64,000 bases of DNA from Paenibacillus sp. 32352 (GCF_002042965.1 NZ_MZNT01000006.1:62001-126000), one strand, 5' to 3'; positions 17,753 through 27,414 are shown, counted from the first letter of the stretch. The notes: generated by a model not told the origin, from the sequence alone. Translations and numbers: made by a program.

Positions 17753-18454
17753 TTATAACATATATCGGGCTGCATAATGCTGTATCAATTCCTCTTTACG
17801 CTGCAAAACGGGCAGGAAGGACTCAGGCACCCCTTTCGGAAAAAGTACCCCCAGGCCACTGCTGTGCGGGAATGACATATGCGGCAGCACTGATAATGCA
17901 TCCCACAGCTTATATACACCAAAGTCGGCAAGACGCGCCACAATATCATGGAACAAGATGATGCCATTGGGCGCTATCTTCGGATACCAGGTTTGAAAGT
18001 CATGAAGCACCGCTTCATAGGTATGATATCCGTCAATATGCAGTAAATCGATGGAGCCGTCCGCGAACAAATCCAACGCCTGATCGAAGCTCCCGCGAAT
18101 CAGCGTACCGATCTGGGGAAACTCCCTCGCTGTCACCACAGAAACATCAAGGTAGATATTTTCTCCATAAGCCCCTGTATGCAAGTCTCCCTTCCATGTA
18201 TCCACAGCATAGCAGCGGGTAGACAACCCCCCGTCCTTCACCGCCTGGCAAAAGCTGAAAAACGAGGTTCCATACAGGGTGCCCAGCTCCACAATCGTTC
18301 TAGGTTTGGCAAAGCGAACCAGATCATAGGCGAAGCGCCGATGCCCCGACCAGGCTCCATTTACCATGAATTCAAGGGGCAGCTCGGGGGCTGAATCCGC
18401 GATAAATACCACATCGTGAAACTCCCAATCCATTGAAATGATCACCACTCTCAC
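17753..18454 (-). CDS. Class I methyltransferase, Methyltransf_24-like
   Basis: The 233-residue protein has a SAM-binding motif IVELGTLYGTSFFSF, an acidic post-motif AVDTWKGD, and SIDLLHIDGYHTYEAVLHD with the His/Asp pattern common in the Methyltransf_24 family. GIILFHDI follows. This family often acts on sugar or polyketide hydroxyls; the substrate here is unknown. The start is uncertain: GTG 18454 gives 233 residues and ATG 18433 gives 226. Confidence 0.82.
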   Translation of the reverse strand: MRVVIISMDWEFHDVVFIADSAPELPLEFMVNGAWSGHRRFAYDLVRFAKPRTIVELGTLYGTSFFSFCQAVKDGGLSTRCYAVDTWKGDLHTGAYGENIYLDVSVVTAREFPQIGTLIRGSFDQALDLFADGSIDLLHIDGYHTYEAVLHDFQTWYPKIAPNGIILFHDIVARLADFGVYKLWDALSVLPHMSFPHSSGLGVLFPKGVPESFLPVLQRKEELIQHYAARYML

Positions 18455-18541
18455 ATTGATACGAGGATTGGGATATTGTATGAAGAATGGGACCGTCTTG
18501 GGAGGGCATATCAGCCGGAGGCCGGCCCATTTTGGCAGGCC

Positions 18542-19195
18542 TCAAGAATCCGAACCCGTACGCGCATGATCGTTGAACCAGCGGTAGCCCTTCCTCACTG
18601 CGGTCAACAAAAACTCAGGAACGGGCATATGGTGCAGTACCGGGAAGTAAAACCGGTCGTACGCGGCCTTCAAATCGTCCCACATGCTGCAGGGCTCCTC
18701 CTTCAGGAAATCTGACACGTCGACCACGATTCCCCGTCCGTCCTTCAGCATGACGTTTTTGCCGTGTACGTCGTGCGGATTCAGCCCTTTTCGCCTCGCG
18801 TAGTCGAGGGCCGCATCAATATCGTCGATGACCCGCCGGGGAATCGGAATCCCCCTCAGGATGCAGTTATACAGCGTAATGCCGCTTAAGCGCCGCAGAA
18901 TCAGATAGGAATTCCCTGCATAATAGCATTCCGAATAGGCAGGATGGCTCCCCAGCCGCCTGTATACCTCCGCCTCCGCTTCAAGCCCCGGACGGCCGGG
19001 AGCGTATACTTTTACCGCCATATCGCTATAGTCGGGGTGATATACAACCGCGGCATAGTTGCCGGCTCCGAGCAGCTTCCACGGCTTCGGCACATGATGC
19101 ACCTTAACAGGGTCGTGGGAGTGCTCGCTTTCGATGCGAAGCGCGGGGAGCAGCTCCTGCTCCACTATGTTGACGAACGTTTGGATCATGTACAT
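18542..19195 (-). CDS. YrzF-like protein kinase-fold protein
   Basis: A 217-residue compact kinase-like protein. It has a glycine-rich loop LLGAGNYAAVVY, the ATP-binding Lys in MAVKVY, a catalytic loop written HDVHGKNVML (Asp then Asn, as in HxDxxxxN) and the metal-binding site IVVDVSDF instead of DFG. This matches the small YrzF-type Ser/Thr kinase group of Bacilli. The first ATG (19195) is only 3 nt from GGAG; ATG 19189 is better spaced. It precedes the Methyltransf_24 gene in the same direction. Substrate unknown. Confidence 0.78.
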   Translation of the reverse strand: MYMIQTFVNIVEQELLPALRIESEHSHDPVKVHHVPKPWKLLGAGNYAAVVYHPDYSDMAVKVYAPGRPGLEAEAEVYRRLGSHPAYSECYYAGNSYLILRRLSGITLYNCILRGIPIPRRVIDDIDAALDYARRKGLNPHDVHGKNVMLKDGRGIVVDVSDFLKEEPCSMWDDLKAAYDRFYFPVLHHMPVPEFLLTAVRKGYRWFNDHARTGSDS

Positions 19196-19216
19196 CAGCT
19201 CCTTGTTTGCTGACTG

Positions 19217-20098
19217 TCAGCCTCCGTACATATGAGTAGGAAGTCCAACTACTCCCGGCTTTACGCGAAATACTCCGCCGGCGTGCGGCTGCTTGGCGAG
19301 CTCCTCCTCGGACAGCCCCGTGCGCGCGGTCGTGATATACAATTCATCCAAGCGCTCCCCTCCGAATGTGCAGGAAGTGACGCGGGCTGCTGGCAGCGAA
19401 ATCTTGCCGATTTGCTCGCCCGTCTGCGGATTCCACCGGGATACCTGCCAGCCTCCCCATTGAGCCACCCACAGCATTCCCTCCGCATCCACTGTCATTC
19501 CGTCGGGGAAGCCGCCGCCTTCCGGTATGGTCACTACCGTTCGCGCCTGTCCCAAGACTCCGCTTTCCACATCGTAATCATATGCAACGACCTTCTTGGT
19601 TGGCGAATCAATGTAATACATCGTTCCGCCATCCGGGCTCCAACCGAGCCCGTTGGATACCGTGATGCCGTCAAGCACTTTGCGTACCCTCCGATCCTTT
19701 TCCAGAACATAGAGCGCTGCAATCGGCTCCTTCTCATCAAAGCTGAGCGTACCGGCCCAGAAACGGCCTGCCGCGTCGCATTTGCCGTCATTAAACCGGT
19801 TCTCCGTCTTGTCGCTCTCCGGATCATCAATGAACGTCAGCTGCTCCGTCTCCCAATCCAGCAGATAGAAGCCGTGCTGGAGCGCCAGCACAAGTCCGCC
19901 TTCCTGCCTCGGAACAACCGCTCCCACCATTTGATCAAGCGTGATCGTACGGTTCGCTCCTTGCTCAGGACAGTAAGCATGAAGCTGATTTTGCTTGATA
20001 TCCACCCAGTATAACGTTCCGCTCCGGGAGTCCCAGCAGGGGCCTTCTCCCAAGGTGGCTTTAAGGTCTAGAACCAGTTCCGCTTGAGGCTGTGTCAT
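19217..20098 (-). CDS. SMP-30/gluconolactonase family protein
   Basis: A 293-residue six-bladed beta-propeller. Family signatures are GEGPCWD near the N-terminus (metal-binding Glu), NRFNDGKCDAAGRFWAGT, VSNGLGWSPDG and FPDGMTVDAEGMLWVAQWGG. The last two hold the Asn and Asp metal ligands. Members are Ca2+/Zn2+-dependent sugar lactonases or regucalcins. ATG 20098 is chosen because GGAGGA directly precedes it, while ATG 20113 would sit on top of that site. It probably shares a transcript with the kinase-like gene 21 bp downstream. Confidence 0.9.
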   Translation of the reverse strand: MTQPQAELVLDLKATLGEGPCWDSRSGTLYWVDIKQNQLHAYCPEQGANRTITLDQMVGAVVPRQEGGLVLALQHGFYLLDWETEQLTFIDDPESDKTENRFNDGKCDAAGRFWAGTLSFDEKEPIAALYVLEKDRRVRKVLDGITVSNGLGWSPDGGTMYYIDSPTKKVVAYDYDVESGVLGQARTVVTIPEGGGFPDGMTVDAEGMLWVAQWGGWQVSRWNPQTGEQIGKISLPAARVTSCTFGGERLDELYITTARTGLSEEELAKQPHAGGVFRVKPGVVGLPTHMYGG

Positions 20099-20227
20099 CG
20101 CAGATTCCTCCATTCATATTTAAGCGTTCTCTATGTCCATTATTGCCTTTATTGTAGCATAGGAGACCGGGAGAAATCACGGGCAGCCCCGAAGCAGGCT
20201 CCTTGGCTTTCAAACCTATTCCATGCC

Positions 20228-20267
20228 AAAAAAAACCTGCAAGCCGGTCCTACCGGTCATTGCAGGT
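20228..20267 (-). terminator. Intrinsic terminator
   Basis: On the minus strand ACCTGCAA (20260-20267) pairs with TTGCAGGT (20235-20242), with an inner GACCGG/CCGGTC stem, followed by a run of seven or more T. It ends the gene at 20297. Confidence 0.88.
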
Positions 20268-20296
20268 CTTCCTGATTGCTTGGTTGAGCGGTCCGC

Positions 20297-20581
20297 TCAT
20301 CGGGTTTCCGTTTCTTCCGGGCTTTCCATTGGTGTCAGGCTTTGCAGCGCCGCCTGATCCTCTGCCAGGTCCGCTCTAGCCTCCTCTACCGCCTTCTGAT
20401 TATGGCTGAAGCCGGCCTGCTCCACTGCACGCTCCGCCCGCTCCACCGCCGTTTGAGCCTGCTCGATCAATTGCTCGCTCGGATGGCTTTGCGCCTGCGT
20501 AACCGCATGGTGAGCCGTCTTAACGGAGTTTTGCGCCTGGGAAATCGGGTTCTGCGATTGCAGACTGGAATCCTCTGTCAT
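20297..20581 (-). CDS. Small Ala/Gln-rich helical protein
   Basis: The 94-residue protein is almost wholly predicted helix, with recurring AxxAVxxAQ-type blocks (SVKTAHHAVTQAQ, AQTAVERAERAVEQAG, AVEEARADLAED). A coiled coil or helical bundle is likely. AAGGAGG sits 8 nt before the ATG and a strong terminator follows, so it is a real monocistronic gene. A sigma-G-like promoter upstream suggests forespore expression. No family is recognised. Confidence 0.65.
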   Translation of the reverse strand: MTEDSSLQSQNPISQAQNSVKTAHHAVTQAQSHPSEQLIEQAQTAVERAERAVEQAGFSHNQKAVEEARADLAEDQAALQSLTPMESPEETETR

Positions 20582-20620
20582 GGAAGATGCCTCCTTAAGT
20601 CTTGGTTTTCATTCCTTGCT

Positions 20621-20650
20621 TACTATGGAACAAAAGGAGGTATTTTATGC
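20621..20650 (-). promoter_or_regulatory. Sigma-G-like promoter
   Basis: On the minus strand GCATA (20646-20650), an 18-bp spacer and CATAGTA (20621-20627) match the forespore sigma-G pattern. The leader would be about 33 nt to ATG 20581. Confidence 0.45.
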
Positions 20651-20686
20651 CGATGAGCCCCTTCTTCGCAAAGCCCGGCATCCGAA

Positions 20687-21490
20687 TTATAATAACGCCG
20701 TCGGCTGCTCTTCCGTTTCAAAGCGCTGCGACTGATAGCCGTACAAATAGGGATGCGCGTGAAAGCGTCCGATTTCGTTAATCCGCTTGGGCAATGGAGG
20801 ATGGGTCGACATGAGCTCATACCAAGCGATGAAAAAGCCCCTCTCTCTTGCACCCTGCTCCACATATTCGTTTATATTGACCCGGTTAAACAGCTGCTTG
20901 CCTATAGCAAGGATGGTTAAAGCCCGCACGGCCGCATTGGCATTTCCGGTATACGCCGTTGCAATACGATCGCAAGTAAACTCGCAGGAACGGGAATAGG
21001 CTTTCCCCAGAAAAGGAACCCACATCGCAGGCCAGATCAGCATATGCTTGTTGATATGCTTTCTTTGGATATGCGCAAGCTCATGGGCAATCACGAAGGT
21101 CAGCTCCTCGTCATTCCCCTGCTCGATCAATTCGAATATGTCCGAATATAAAATCACGAAATTTCGTCCCAGAAAGCGGGTTGCGAATGCATTCAGAACT
21201 CCCCCGGATTGAACGACAAACACGTCGGGCACCTTCGCGATCCCCATTTGCCGGCACAGCTCCTGCACTTTTTCATGCACTACGGGAAACTGGTTCGGTG
21301 ACAGCTTCACGCCCGAGCTGCGAATGCCTGCTACCAGCAGCCCATGCAATATGAGCGATACGATCAAGCCTATGATCAAATATGGAATCCCGATCATGGA
21401 AAAAATCAGACTGAGATAAATAAACACACTAACGCAGACACATATAATGAATAAAGCTGTTTCATTCTCATGTACCAACCTCGGATTCAT
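20687..21490 (-). CDS. M48-family metallopeptidase (HtpX-like)
   Basis: A 267-residue membrane protease. Two helices lie at about 11-33 and 36-55, followed by the M48 domain with the zinc motif HELAH (136-140) in VIAHELAHIQRKH and the third ligand Glu170 in SCEFTCDRIA. Family members degrade misfolded membrane proteins or process CAAX-like substrates. The C-terminal HPPLPKRINEIG is characteristic. It starts 19 bp after the stop of the DUF72 gene and reads in the same direction. Confidence 0.92.
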   Translation of the reverse strand: MNPRLVHENETALFIICVCVSVFIYLSLIFSMIGIPYLIIGLIVSLILHGLLVAGIRSSGVKLSPNQFPVVHEKVQELCRQMGIAKVPDVFVVQSGGVLNAFATRFLGRNFVILYSDIFELIEQGNDEELTFVIAHELAHIQRKHINKHMLIWPAMWVPFLGKAYSRSCEFTCDRIATAYTGNANAAVRALTILAIGKQLFNRVNINEYVEQGARERGFFIAWYELMSTHPPLPKRINEIGRFHAHPYLYGYQSQRFETEEQPTALL

Positions 21491-21509
21491 TCTCCTACAA
21501 CACTCCTGT

Positions 21510-22355
21510 TCAAAATAAGTCCAGCTGCTTCGGGGCGTTCTCCTTCGGCTGCATCCCCAGCAGCTCCATCAATTGCTTGGCATTGGCCGCCGCGTCACCG
21601 CCGGAATTGTTGTTAAAGATGACGCATAGCTCATCGGTCTTCTCCTGAAGCCGTTCCAGATGCTGCTTCCATTCCATCAGCTCATCCCGGGAATAGCGGT
21701 ACAGGTAGCGGACATCCCTCCAATTCGGGGCGCTTGCCTGACTCCAGCCCTCTTGATTCCGCCCGTGCATTCGAACCATCGTCATGGAGCGGACCGTGGG
21801 ATGGAGAACCGCAGGCACCGAACCCAAGCCCGCCTGAGGCTCGTCACAGATGCTGTGCATCCATCCTTCCTTTTCCATAAACGACAGCGTCTTGTCCCTC
21901 ATTTCGGGGGTAAACCAGCTCTGATGCCGAAACTCCAGCGCAACGGGAATGGGGCCCATGCGTTCTTTGGCCTCCCGCAGCTTCTGCACATGGGCTCTCG
22001 TGCAATCAAACCACGGAGGGTATTGGAACAAGACCGTCTTCAGCTTCCCTGCGGCCTGCACAGGTCCTATCGATCGGATGAAGGCCTCGAACATCGCGGC
22101 TTCGTCGTCGAAGGGAATTTTCCCCCGCGAATGTCCAGTCATGCCTTGATAGGCTTTAATGATAAATCCGAAATCATCCGGAGTATCATGTACCCATTTC
22201 TCATATGTCGTTTCCGCCTGAACGGCATAAAACGAGCTGTCCACCTCTACAATGGGAAAATGGCGGCTGTATACCTTTAATTTATCCCGGCCCGGGGTTC
22301 CTTCCCCATACAAATCATCATGATCGCCCCAACCGGCAAGTCCGATATGTATCAT
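21510..22355 (-). CDS. DUF72-domain protein
   Basis: A 281-residue TIM-barrel-like protein, starting MIHIGLAGWGDHDDLYGEG. DUF72 proteins begin with this IGxxGW motif, so ATG 22355 is preferred over the longer frame to 22412; GAGGTG precedes it. Other conserved parts are FPIVEVDSSFYA, VLFQYPPWF and VALEFRHQSWF. The family has no agreed activity, though homology to sugar or nucleic-acid enzymes has been suggested. It lies between the cardiolipin synthase and M48 genes, all leftward. Confidence 0.88.
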   Translation of the reverse strand: MIHIGLAGWGDHDDLYGEGTPGRDKLKVYSRHFPIVEVDSSFYAVQAETTYEKWVHDTPDDFGFIIKAYQGMTGHSRGKIPFDDEAAMFEAFIRSIGPVQAAGKLKTVLFQYPPWFDCTRAHVQKLREAKERMGPIPVALEFRHQSWFTPEMRDKTLSFMEKEGWMHSICDEPQAGLGSVPAVLHPTVRSMTMVRMHGRNQEGWSQASAPNWRDVRYLYRYSRDELMEWKQHLERLQEKTDELCVIFNNNSGGDAAANAKQLMELLGMQPKENAPKQLDLF

Positions 22356-22412
22356 AGGCACCTCACTATTCTTGCAGCTCCTATTGTATACTGGAATCCA
22401 TTTCCTTTTCAA

Positions 22413-23876
22413 TTATAAAATAGGAGAGATCAATCTCGCCATCGATTCCGCAGCACGGGTCAGAAGCGGCCTTTTGTTGTAGCTATCCCAGGTCAGCAGC
22501 TGGCAGTAACGAATATCCTGCTCGAAAATATGCTCAAGACGGGAAGCCACCTTGGGATCGAATAAAAAGGCATTGATTTCAAAATTCAACTCCAGACTGC
22601 GGCGGTCCATATTGGCTGTACCCACGGATGCCGCCTGACCGTCGACCACCATCGTCTTCGCGTGCAAAAAGCCCTTGTCATACAAGTAACAGCTTGCCCC
22701 TGCACGAAGCAGCTCCACCAAATAGGCGTAGGAAGCCAGATGAACCAGAGGATGATCGCCCTTGAAGGGGATCATGATGCGAACGTCTATCCCGGACAGC
22801 GTCGCTATTTTCAATGCGTTCAGCACGCTATCGTCGGGAATGAAATAAGGCGTTTGAATATAGATTCTCTTCTGGGCCTCGAAGATAAATTTGATGAAGC
22901 CGTTCTTGATCCGCTGCGTCTCCGAGCTCGGGCCGCTGGTAATAACTTGTACCGCCGTTTGCGCCGTATCCCGCATCGCCGGGAAGAATGCAGGGTCAGC
23001 CATCGGGCTTTCACTGGAGGCGGCAACGCCCCAATCCAGCAAAAATTGGACCTGCAGCCGATGCACCGCATCGCCCCGCAGCATCAAATGCGTATCCCGC
23101 CAATAACCGACACGCTTGTCCATCCCCAAATATTCATCCCCGATATTAAAGCCCCCGACAAACCCGACCCGCCCGTCAATGACTACGATCTTTCGATGAT
23201 TACGGTAGTTGAGGCGGAAGTTCAAATAAGGGATTTTGGACGGAAAGAAGGGAAGCGCCTCTCCGCCTGCGGCCAGCAAGTCCGTGAACATTCTTTTCCT
23301 GACCCCAAGGGACCCGATATGGTCATACAAGAGACGCACCTTAACGCCCTCTTGTGCTTTTCGCGTCAGAGCCTCGATAAGCCTGCTGCCGGTCTCGTCG
23401 TTGCCGATTTTATAATAAAGCAAATGAACATGATGCTCGGCACGGCTAATCTCCTTAAGCAGCGCTTCGAATTTCTCCACCCCGTCGATAAAGATCGTGA
23501 CTTCATTGTTCTGAGTCAAAGGGGAGTAGCCGCTGATCAGGTTCATATAAATCAACCGCTGGTAGTCCCGAACCGAAGGATCGTGATATGCGAATGTATT
23601 GTTATGCAGGCTCTGGGCCTGCCCCTTCATCTCCTCCCGGACCCGCCTCTCCAAACGCGGACGGTTGCGGTACACCTTCTGTCTGGCCAGGTTTTGCCCA
23701 AGAAAAATATACAACAGAAATCCGACCACCGGCAGAAGCAGCAGCACCATAAGCCAGGCCCAGGTAACCCCTACATTACGCCTTTCCAAAAAAATAATGG
23801 CCGCCGCAAACAGCAGGTTGATGACGGGAATCCAATCATTCAGCGTCTTCCATATATGTATCGTCCAAAAATCCAT
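22413..23876 (-). CDS. cls: Cardiolipin synthase
   Basis: The 487-residue protein has two N-terminal transmembrane helices (about 8-30 and 35-58), then a phospholipase D fold with two HKD motifs: NHRKIVVIDGRVGFVGGFN (first) and FLHAKTMVVDGQAASVGTAN (second). It condenses phosphatidylglycerol into cardiolipin at the membrane. ATG 23876 is preferred over TTG 23891 because GAGGTG is 7 nt upstream of it. Length matches the Bacillus ClsA type (about 480-510). Confidence 0.94.
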   Translation of the reverse strand: MDFWTIHIWKTLNDWIPVINLLFAAAIIFLERRNVGVTWAWLMVLLLLPVVGFLLYIFLGQNLARQKVYRNRPRLERRVREEMKGQAQSLHNNTFAYHDPSVRDYQRLIYMNLISGYSPLTQNNEVTIFIDGVEKFEALLKEISRAEHHVHLLYYKIGNDETGSRLIEALTRKAQEGVKVRLLYDHIGSLGVRKRMFTDLLAAGGEALPFFPSKIPYLNFRLNYRNHRKIVVIDGRVGFVGGFNIGDEYLGMDKRVGYWRDTHLMLRGDAVHRLQVQFLLDWGVAASSESPMADPAFFPAMRDTAQTAVQVITSGPSSETQRIKNGFIKFIFEAQKRIYIQTPYFIPDDSVLNALKIATLSGIDVRIMIPFKGDHPLVHLASYAYLVELLRAGASCYLYDKGFLHAKTMVVDGQAASVGTANMDRRSLELNFEINAFLFDPKVASRLEHIFEQDIRYCQLLTWDSYNKRPLLTRAAESMARLISPIL

Positions 23877-24097
23877 GATTCCCCACCTCAAACAACGATT
23901 CTAACCCAACATTTACTAATACCATACACCATCAATGAAAATATGCAAATCTTTCATTCTATAAAAAATCGTAAACCGTCTGATAGCCCAAGTATCCCCT
24001 CCTTCTCCCGGCACAGGTATAGAATCTAGCAAAATCGGCAAATCTAGCTACTAGCAATCGATTCTATCATTTGTGCTATCGAAGGAGGAAAAGAACC

Positions 24098-24802
24098 ATG
24101 TATCGTAAAAGCTTGAGCATTATGCTGTTACTTCCTGCATTGCTGCTATCCAACCTGACCTTGGCCGCCCATGTATATGCCTATCATGTATTAGACGATG
24201 GAACGGATTTGCTCGAGGCCTATTCCGACCCCTACTATTATTCTTTGGCTCCTGAACCTTTGCTCGAGCCTCAGCCTGCCGATGAAGAGCCTTCGGCGCC
24301 AGAGCCTGTCTATTATCAGGTAAACTCCGGCGATACGCTGTATAAAATTGCGAGTATGTTCGGCATTTCCATAGAATCCCTTATGGTTGAAAATAATATT
24401 AACGACCCGCGCCTTCTCTCCATTGGCCAGCAGCTGCAGATCCCTTCTGCGGAATCCGTCCTCCCGCTTTCCGACGGTCAGCAAAAGGTTATCAAAAAAG
24501 TGCTAAGCTCGACGCTTACCGCATACACGGCCGGCAAAGAATCTACGGGAAAGGAGCCTACGAGCCCCGCCTACGGCATTACCTACAGCGGAAGCAAGGC
24601 GGAGGAGGGCCGGACTATTGCCGTAGACCCTGCCGTCATTCCTATCGGCTCTACCGTATTCATTGACGGCATCGGCATCCGCACAGCGGAAGATACCGGC
24701 TCTGCCGTCCGGGGCGCGCGAATCGACGTGTTCATGAACGATTTGGATGAGGCTATTAACTTCGGCGTGAAAAAAAATGTAAAGGTCTACGTGCTGTCTT
24801 AA
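24098..24802 (+). CDS. Secreted LysM and 3D-domain wall protein
   Basis: The 234-residue protein begins at ATG 24098 with GGAGG at good spacing. It has a signal peptide (about 1-27), an acidic Pro/Glu linker, one LysM domain (YYQVNSGDTLYKIASMFG and on, about 70-115) and a C-terminal 3D domain with VDPAVIPIGSTVFIDG and AEDTGSAVRGARIDVFM, containing the conserved aspartates. YocH and related proteins with this layout are muralytic enzymes. It is likely exported to the cell wall, and reads alone. Confidence 0.9.
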   Translation: MYRKSLSIMLLLPALLLSNLTLAAHVYAYHVLDDGTDLLEAYSDPYYYSLAPEPLLEPQPADEEPSAPEPVYYQVNSGDTLYKIASMFGISIESLMVENNINDPRLLSIGQQLQIPSAESVLPLSDGQQKVIKKVLSSTLTAYTAGKESTGKEPTSPAYGITYSGSKAEEGRTIAVDPAVIPIGSTVFIDGIGIRTAEDTGSAVRGARIDVFMNDLDEAINFGVKKNVKVYVLS

Positions 24803-24905
24803 AAAAGCAATAAGTTCCCCCCTCCCTGTACTCCTGTACGATGCGTCAGGACATGCTCGTGAATATACTGCATGGATACCTCAATATTCGAGGAGCGTGA
24901 GCACC

Positions 24906-25475
24906 ATGAGTATACATTCACTGCAGCAGACATTCCCTCGAAGAGCGGAAGGGAGCAAAATATTTATTGGGGAATTTACTTACGGCTACCCGGAAGTTCT
25001 ATCCTGGGGGGAGAACAGCATTCTGACCATCGGAAAGTTCTGTTCTATTGCCGATAGAGTATCCATCTTTCTCGGAGGAGAGCACCGCCCGGACTGGGTG
25101 ACTACGTATCCTTTCAATGCCCTGATCCCAAGTTTCAGCTATATCCAGGGCCATCCGAAGACAAAAGGGAATGTGGTGATCGGCAATGACGTCTGGCTTG
25201 GGTCTGGAGCTACGATTATGTCAGGCGTGCAGATTGGTGACGGTGCCGTCATCGGGGCCCGTGCCGTTGTTACCAAGTATGTTCCTCCGTACGCTGTCGT
25301 AGCCGGTAACCCCGGCAAAATTATTAAATACCGCTTCGACGATGAGACCATTCGCCGCTTGCTTCAAGTGCAATGGTGGCACTGGCCTCTGGACCGGATC
25401 GAAAAAGCGATCCCCTTCCTGCTGTCCACGGATATCCAGCTGTTTCTAGCGTATTGTGAAGCGCAAATTTTGTAA
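24906..25475 (+). CDS. CatB-like hexapeptide acetyltransferase
   Basis: A 189-residue left-handed beta-helix acyltransferase from ATG 24906 (RBS GGAG 10 nt upstream; GTG 24897 is too close). It has TIGKFCSIADRVSIFLGG, WVTTYPFN and GNDVWLGSGATIMSGVQIGD, then VVAGNPGKII. These match the CatB/Vat group of xenobiotic O-acetyltransferases, whose His in the GGEHRPDW segment is catalytic. Whether it confers resistance to anything is unknown. Confidence 0.88.
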   Translation: MSIHSLQQTFPRRAEGSKIFIGEFTYGYPEVLSWGENSILTIGKFCSIADRVSIFLGGEHRPDWVTTYPFNALIPSFSYIQGHPKTKGNVVIGNDVWLGSGATIMSGVQIGDGAVIGARAVVTKYVPPYAVVAGNPGKIIKYRFDDETIRRLLQVQWWHWPLDRIEKAIPFLLSTDIQLFLAYCEAQIL

Positions 25476-25498
25476 GAACGCCTTTCGCGGGACAACCG

Positions 25499-25547
25499 AA
25501 AAATCCCTCCATCCGGCTTGCTTTCGCCTGGATTCGGAGGGATTTTT
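25499..25547. terminator. Bidirectional intrinsic terminator
   Basis: AAAAATCCCTCC (25499-25510) pairs with GGAGGGATTTTT (25536-25547), with a second inner ATCCGG stem. It closes the acetyltransferase gene. Confidence 0.9.
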
Positions 25548-25761
25548 GTTCCTAACGTCATATGCCTGCCAGCTGCAGCGTTTGCTCCCGTCACGCAGGG
25601 TCTCAAAAGAAGGGCTGTTAGGCCGCCGAAGGGAGCCTGTTTTTCCCGGAAACTGCCAAACTCCCAAAAAAGTCATAGTTTTAGAGGAAGGACCATTATA
25701 TTTCAACCCGATTTTGTGTATTATATTAAGATAAACTATTACGTAAGAAAGGTTGATTCTG

Positions 25762-27414
25762 TTGGAGAACCCGTCTGCATCATCCAATTTTATTAAAAAC
25801 ATCGTTATGGAAGACTTGAAATCCGGCAAAGTCGACTACATATTAACCCGTTTCCCGCCTGAACCGAACGGTTATTTGCACATCGGACATGCCAAATCCA
25901 TCTGCCTTAACTTTGAGCTCGCCGACGAGTTCAACGGTAAGACTAACCTGCGCTTTGACGATACGAACCCGGTTAAGGAAGATACCGAATATGTCGAAGC
26001 CATCAAAGAGGATGTGGCCTGGCTCGGTTTTGAATGGGACGGCTTGTTCTTTGCCTCGAACTATTTTGAAGAAATGTATAACCGTGCGGTGCTGCTGATC
26101 AAGAAGGGTCTCGCCTTCGTCGATGACCAGTCCGCCGATGAAATCCGCAATACCCGAGGTACTTTGACGCAGCCTGGACAAAACAGCCCGCATCGCGACA
26201 GAACCGTTGAGGAGAACCTCGATTTGTTCGAACGGATGCGCAAGGGTGAATTCAAGGACGGCGAGAAGGTGCTGCGTGCCAAAATCGACATGAGCTCGCC
26301 GAATATTAACCTGCGCGACCCGGTTATTTACCGTATCGCTCACGTGACTCATCATAATACCGGCGACAAATGGTGCATTTATCCGATGTATGCCTTTGCC
26401 CACCCGCTAGAGGACGCGATTGAGGGTGTCACCCACTCTATCTGTACATTGGAGTTTGAGGATCAACGCCCATTCTACGATTGGGTTGTATCCGAGTGCG
26501 AGATGGAGCACCAGCCGAAGCAATATGAATTTGCCCGGCTGAACATCACCAACACGGTGATGAGCAAACGGTTCTTAAAGCAACTCGTGGACGAGAACAT
26601 CGTTGACGGCTGGGACGATCCGCGCATGCCGACGATCAGCGGACTACGCCGTAAGGGCTATACACCGGAATCGATCCGCAATTTCGTTCGGGAAACTGGC
26701 GTAGCCAAAAGCTACAGCGTCGCTGATGAGCGCATGCTGGAATATTTCATCCGCGAGGATTTGAAGCTTAAGGCGCCTCGCACGATGGCGGTTCTGCGCC
26801 CTTTGAAGGTTGTCATCACGAACTATCCGGAAGATCAAGTGGAAATGCTGGACGCGGAGATCAATCCGGAAAATCCGGACATGGGCGTTCGCCAAATTCC
26901 GTTCTCCCGTGAAATTTATATCGAGCAGGACGACTTCATGGAGAATCCGCCGAACAAATATTTCCGGCTGTTCCCCGGCAATGAAGTGCGTCTGAAGAAT
27001 GCTTATTTCATCAAATGCAACGACTTCATTAAGGATGCGAACGGGAATGTGGTCGAAATTCACTGCACGTACGATCCGGAGACGAAGAGCGGCAGCGGCT
27101 TTACCGGACGTAAGGTGAAGGGAACGATCCACTGGGTCGATGCCAAGCATGCCCTGCCTGCCGAATTCCATTTGTTCGAGCCGCTCATCCTCGATGAGGA
27201 AAAAGGCGACAGTGACAATTTCATGGAGCATATCAATCCGAATTCACTGGAGATCGTCCATGGCTTCGTAGAGCCGAACATGAAAGAGGCTCAGCCTCAG
27301 GACAAGTTCCAGCTCTTCCGCCACGGCTACTTTAATATTGATCCGAAGCTGACCAAGGGCGATAAGCTGGTCTATAACCGAATCGTCTCCCTTAAAAGCT
27401 CCTTCGAGCTGTAA
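25762..27414 (+). CDS. glnS: Glutaminyl-tRNA synthetase
   Basis: The 550-residue class I aminoacyl-tRNA synthetase has the HIGH motif in [16 protein letters not shown] and the KMSKS-equivalent in [13 protein letters not shown]. The C-terminal anticodon-binding beta-barrels include [17 protein letters not shown]. It charges tRNA(Gln) directly with glutamine. The start is TTG: 25762 fits the AGAAAGG site, while 25753 abuts it. GlnRS is not universal in Firmicutes, most of which form Gln-tRNA by transamidation. No T-box leader is visible upstream. Confidence 0.95.
   Translation: MENPSASSNFIKNIVMEDLKSGKVDYILTRFPPEPNGYLHIGHAKSICLNFELADEFNGKTNLRFDDTNPVKEDTEYVEAIKEDVAWLGFEWDGLFFASNYFEEMYNRAVLLIKKGLAFVDDQSADEIRNTRGTLTQPGQNSPHRDRTVEENLDLFERMRKGEFKDGEKVLRAKIDMSSPNINLRDPVIYRIAHVTHHNTGDKWCIYPMYAFAHPLEDAIEGVTHSICTLEFEDQRPFYDWVVSECEMEHQPKQYEFARLNITNTVMSKRFLKQLVDENIVDGWDDPRMPTISGLRRKGYTPESIRNFVRETGVAKSYSVADERMLEYFIREDLKLKAPRTMAVLRPLKVVITNYPEDQVEMLDAEINPENPDMGVRQIPFSREIYIEQDDFMENPPNKYFRLFPGNEVRLKNAYFIKCNDFIKDANGNVVEIHCTYDPETKSGSGFTGRKVKGTIHWVDAKHALPAEFHLFEPLILDEEKGDSDNFMEHINPNSLEIVHGFVEPNMKEAQPQDKFQLFRHGYFNIDPKLTKGDKLVYNRIVSLKSSFEL

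Noticed and set aside
22662..24029. A 455-codon open frame on the + strand opposite cardiolipin synthase
   Set aside because: It mirrors the cls coding frame, has no RBS and no family motifs; cls has both HKD motifs.
23900..24097. c-di-AMP (ydaO-type) riboswitch before the LysM/3D gene
   Set aside because: The conserved core sequence of that riboswitch is not present.
25548..25761. T-box leader before glnS
   Set aside because: No AGGGTGG-type T-box sequence and no specifier-loop hairpin were seen.
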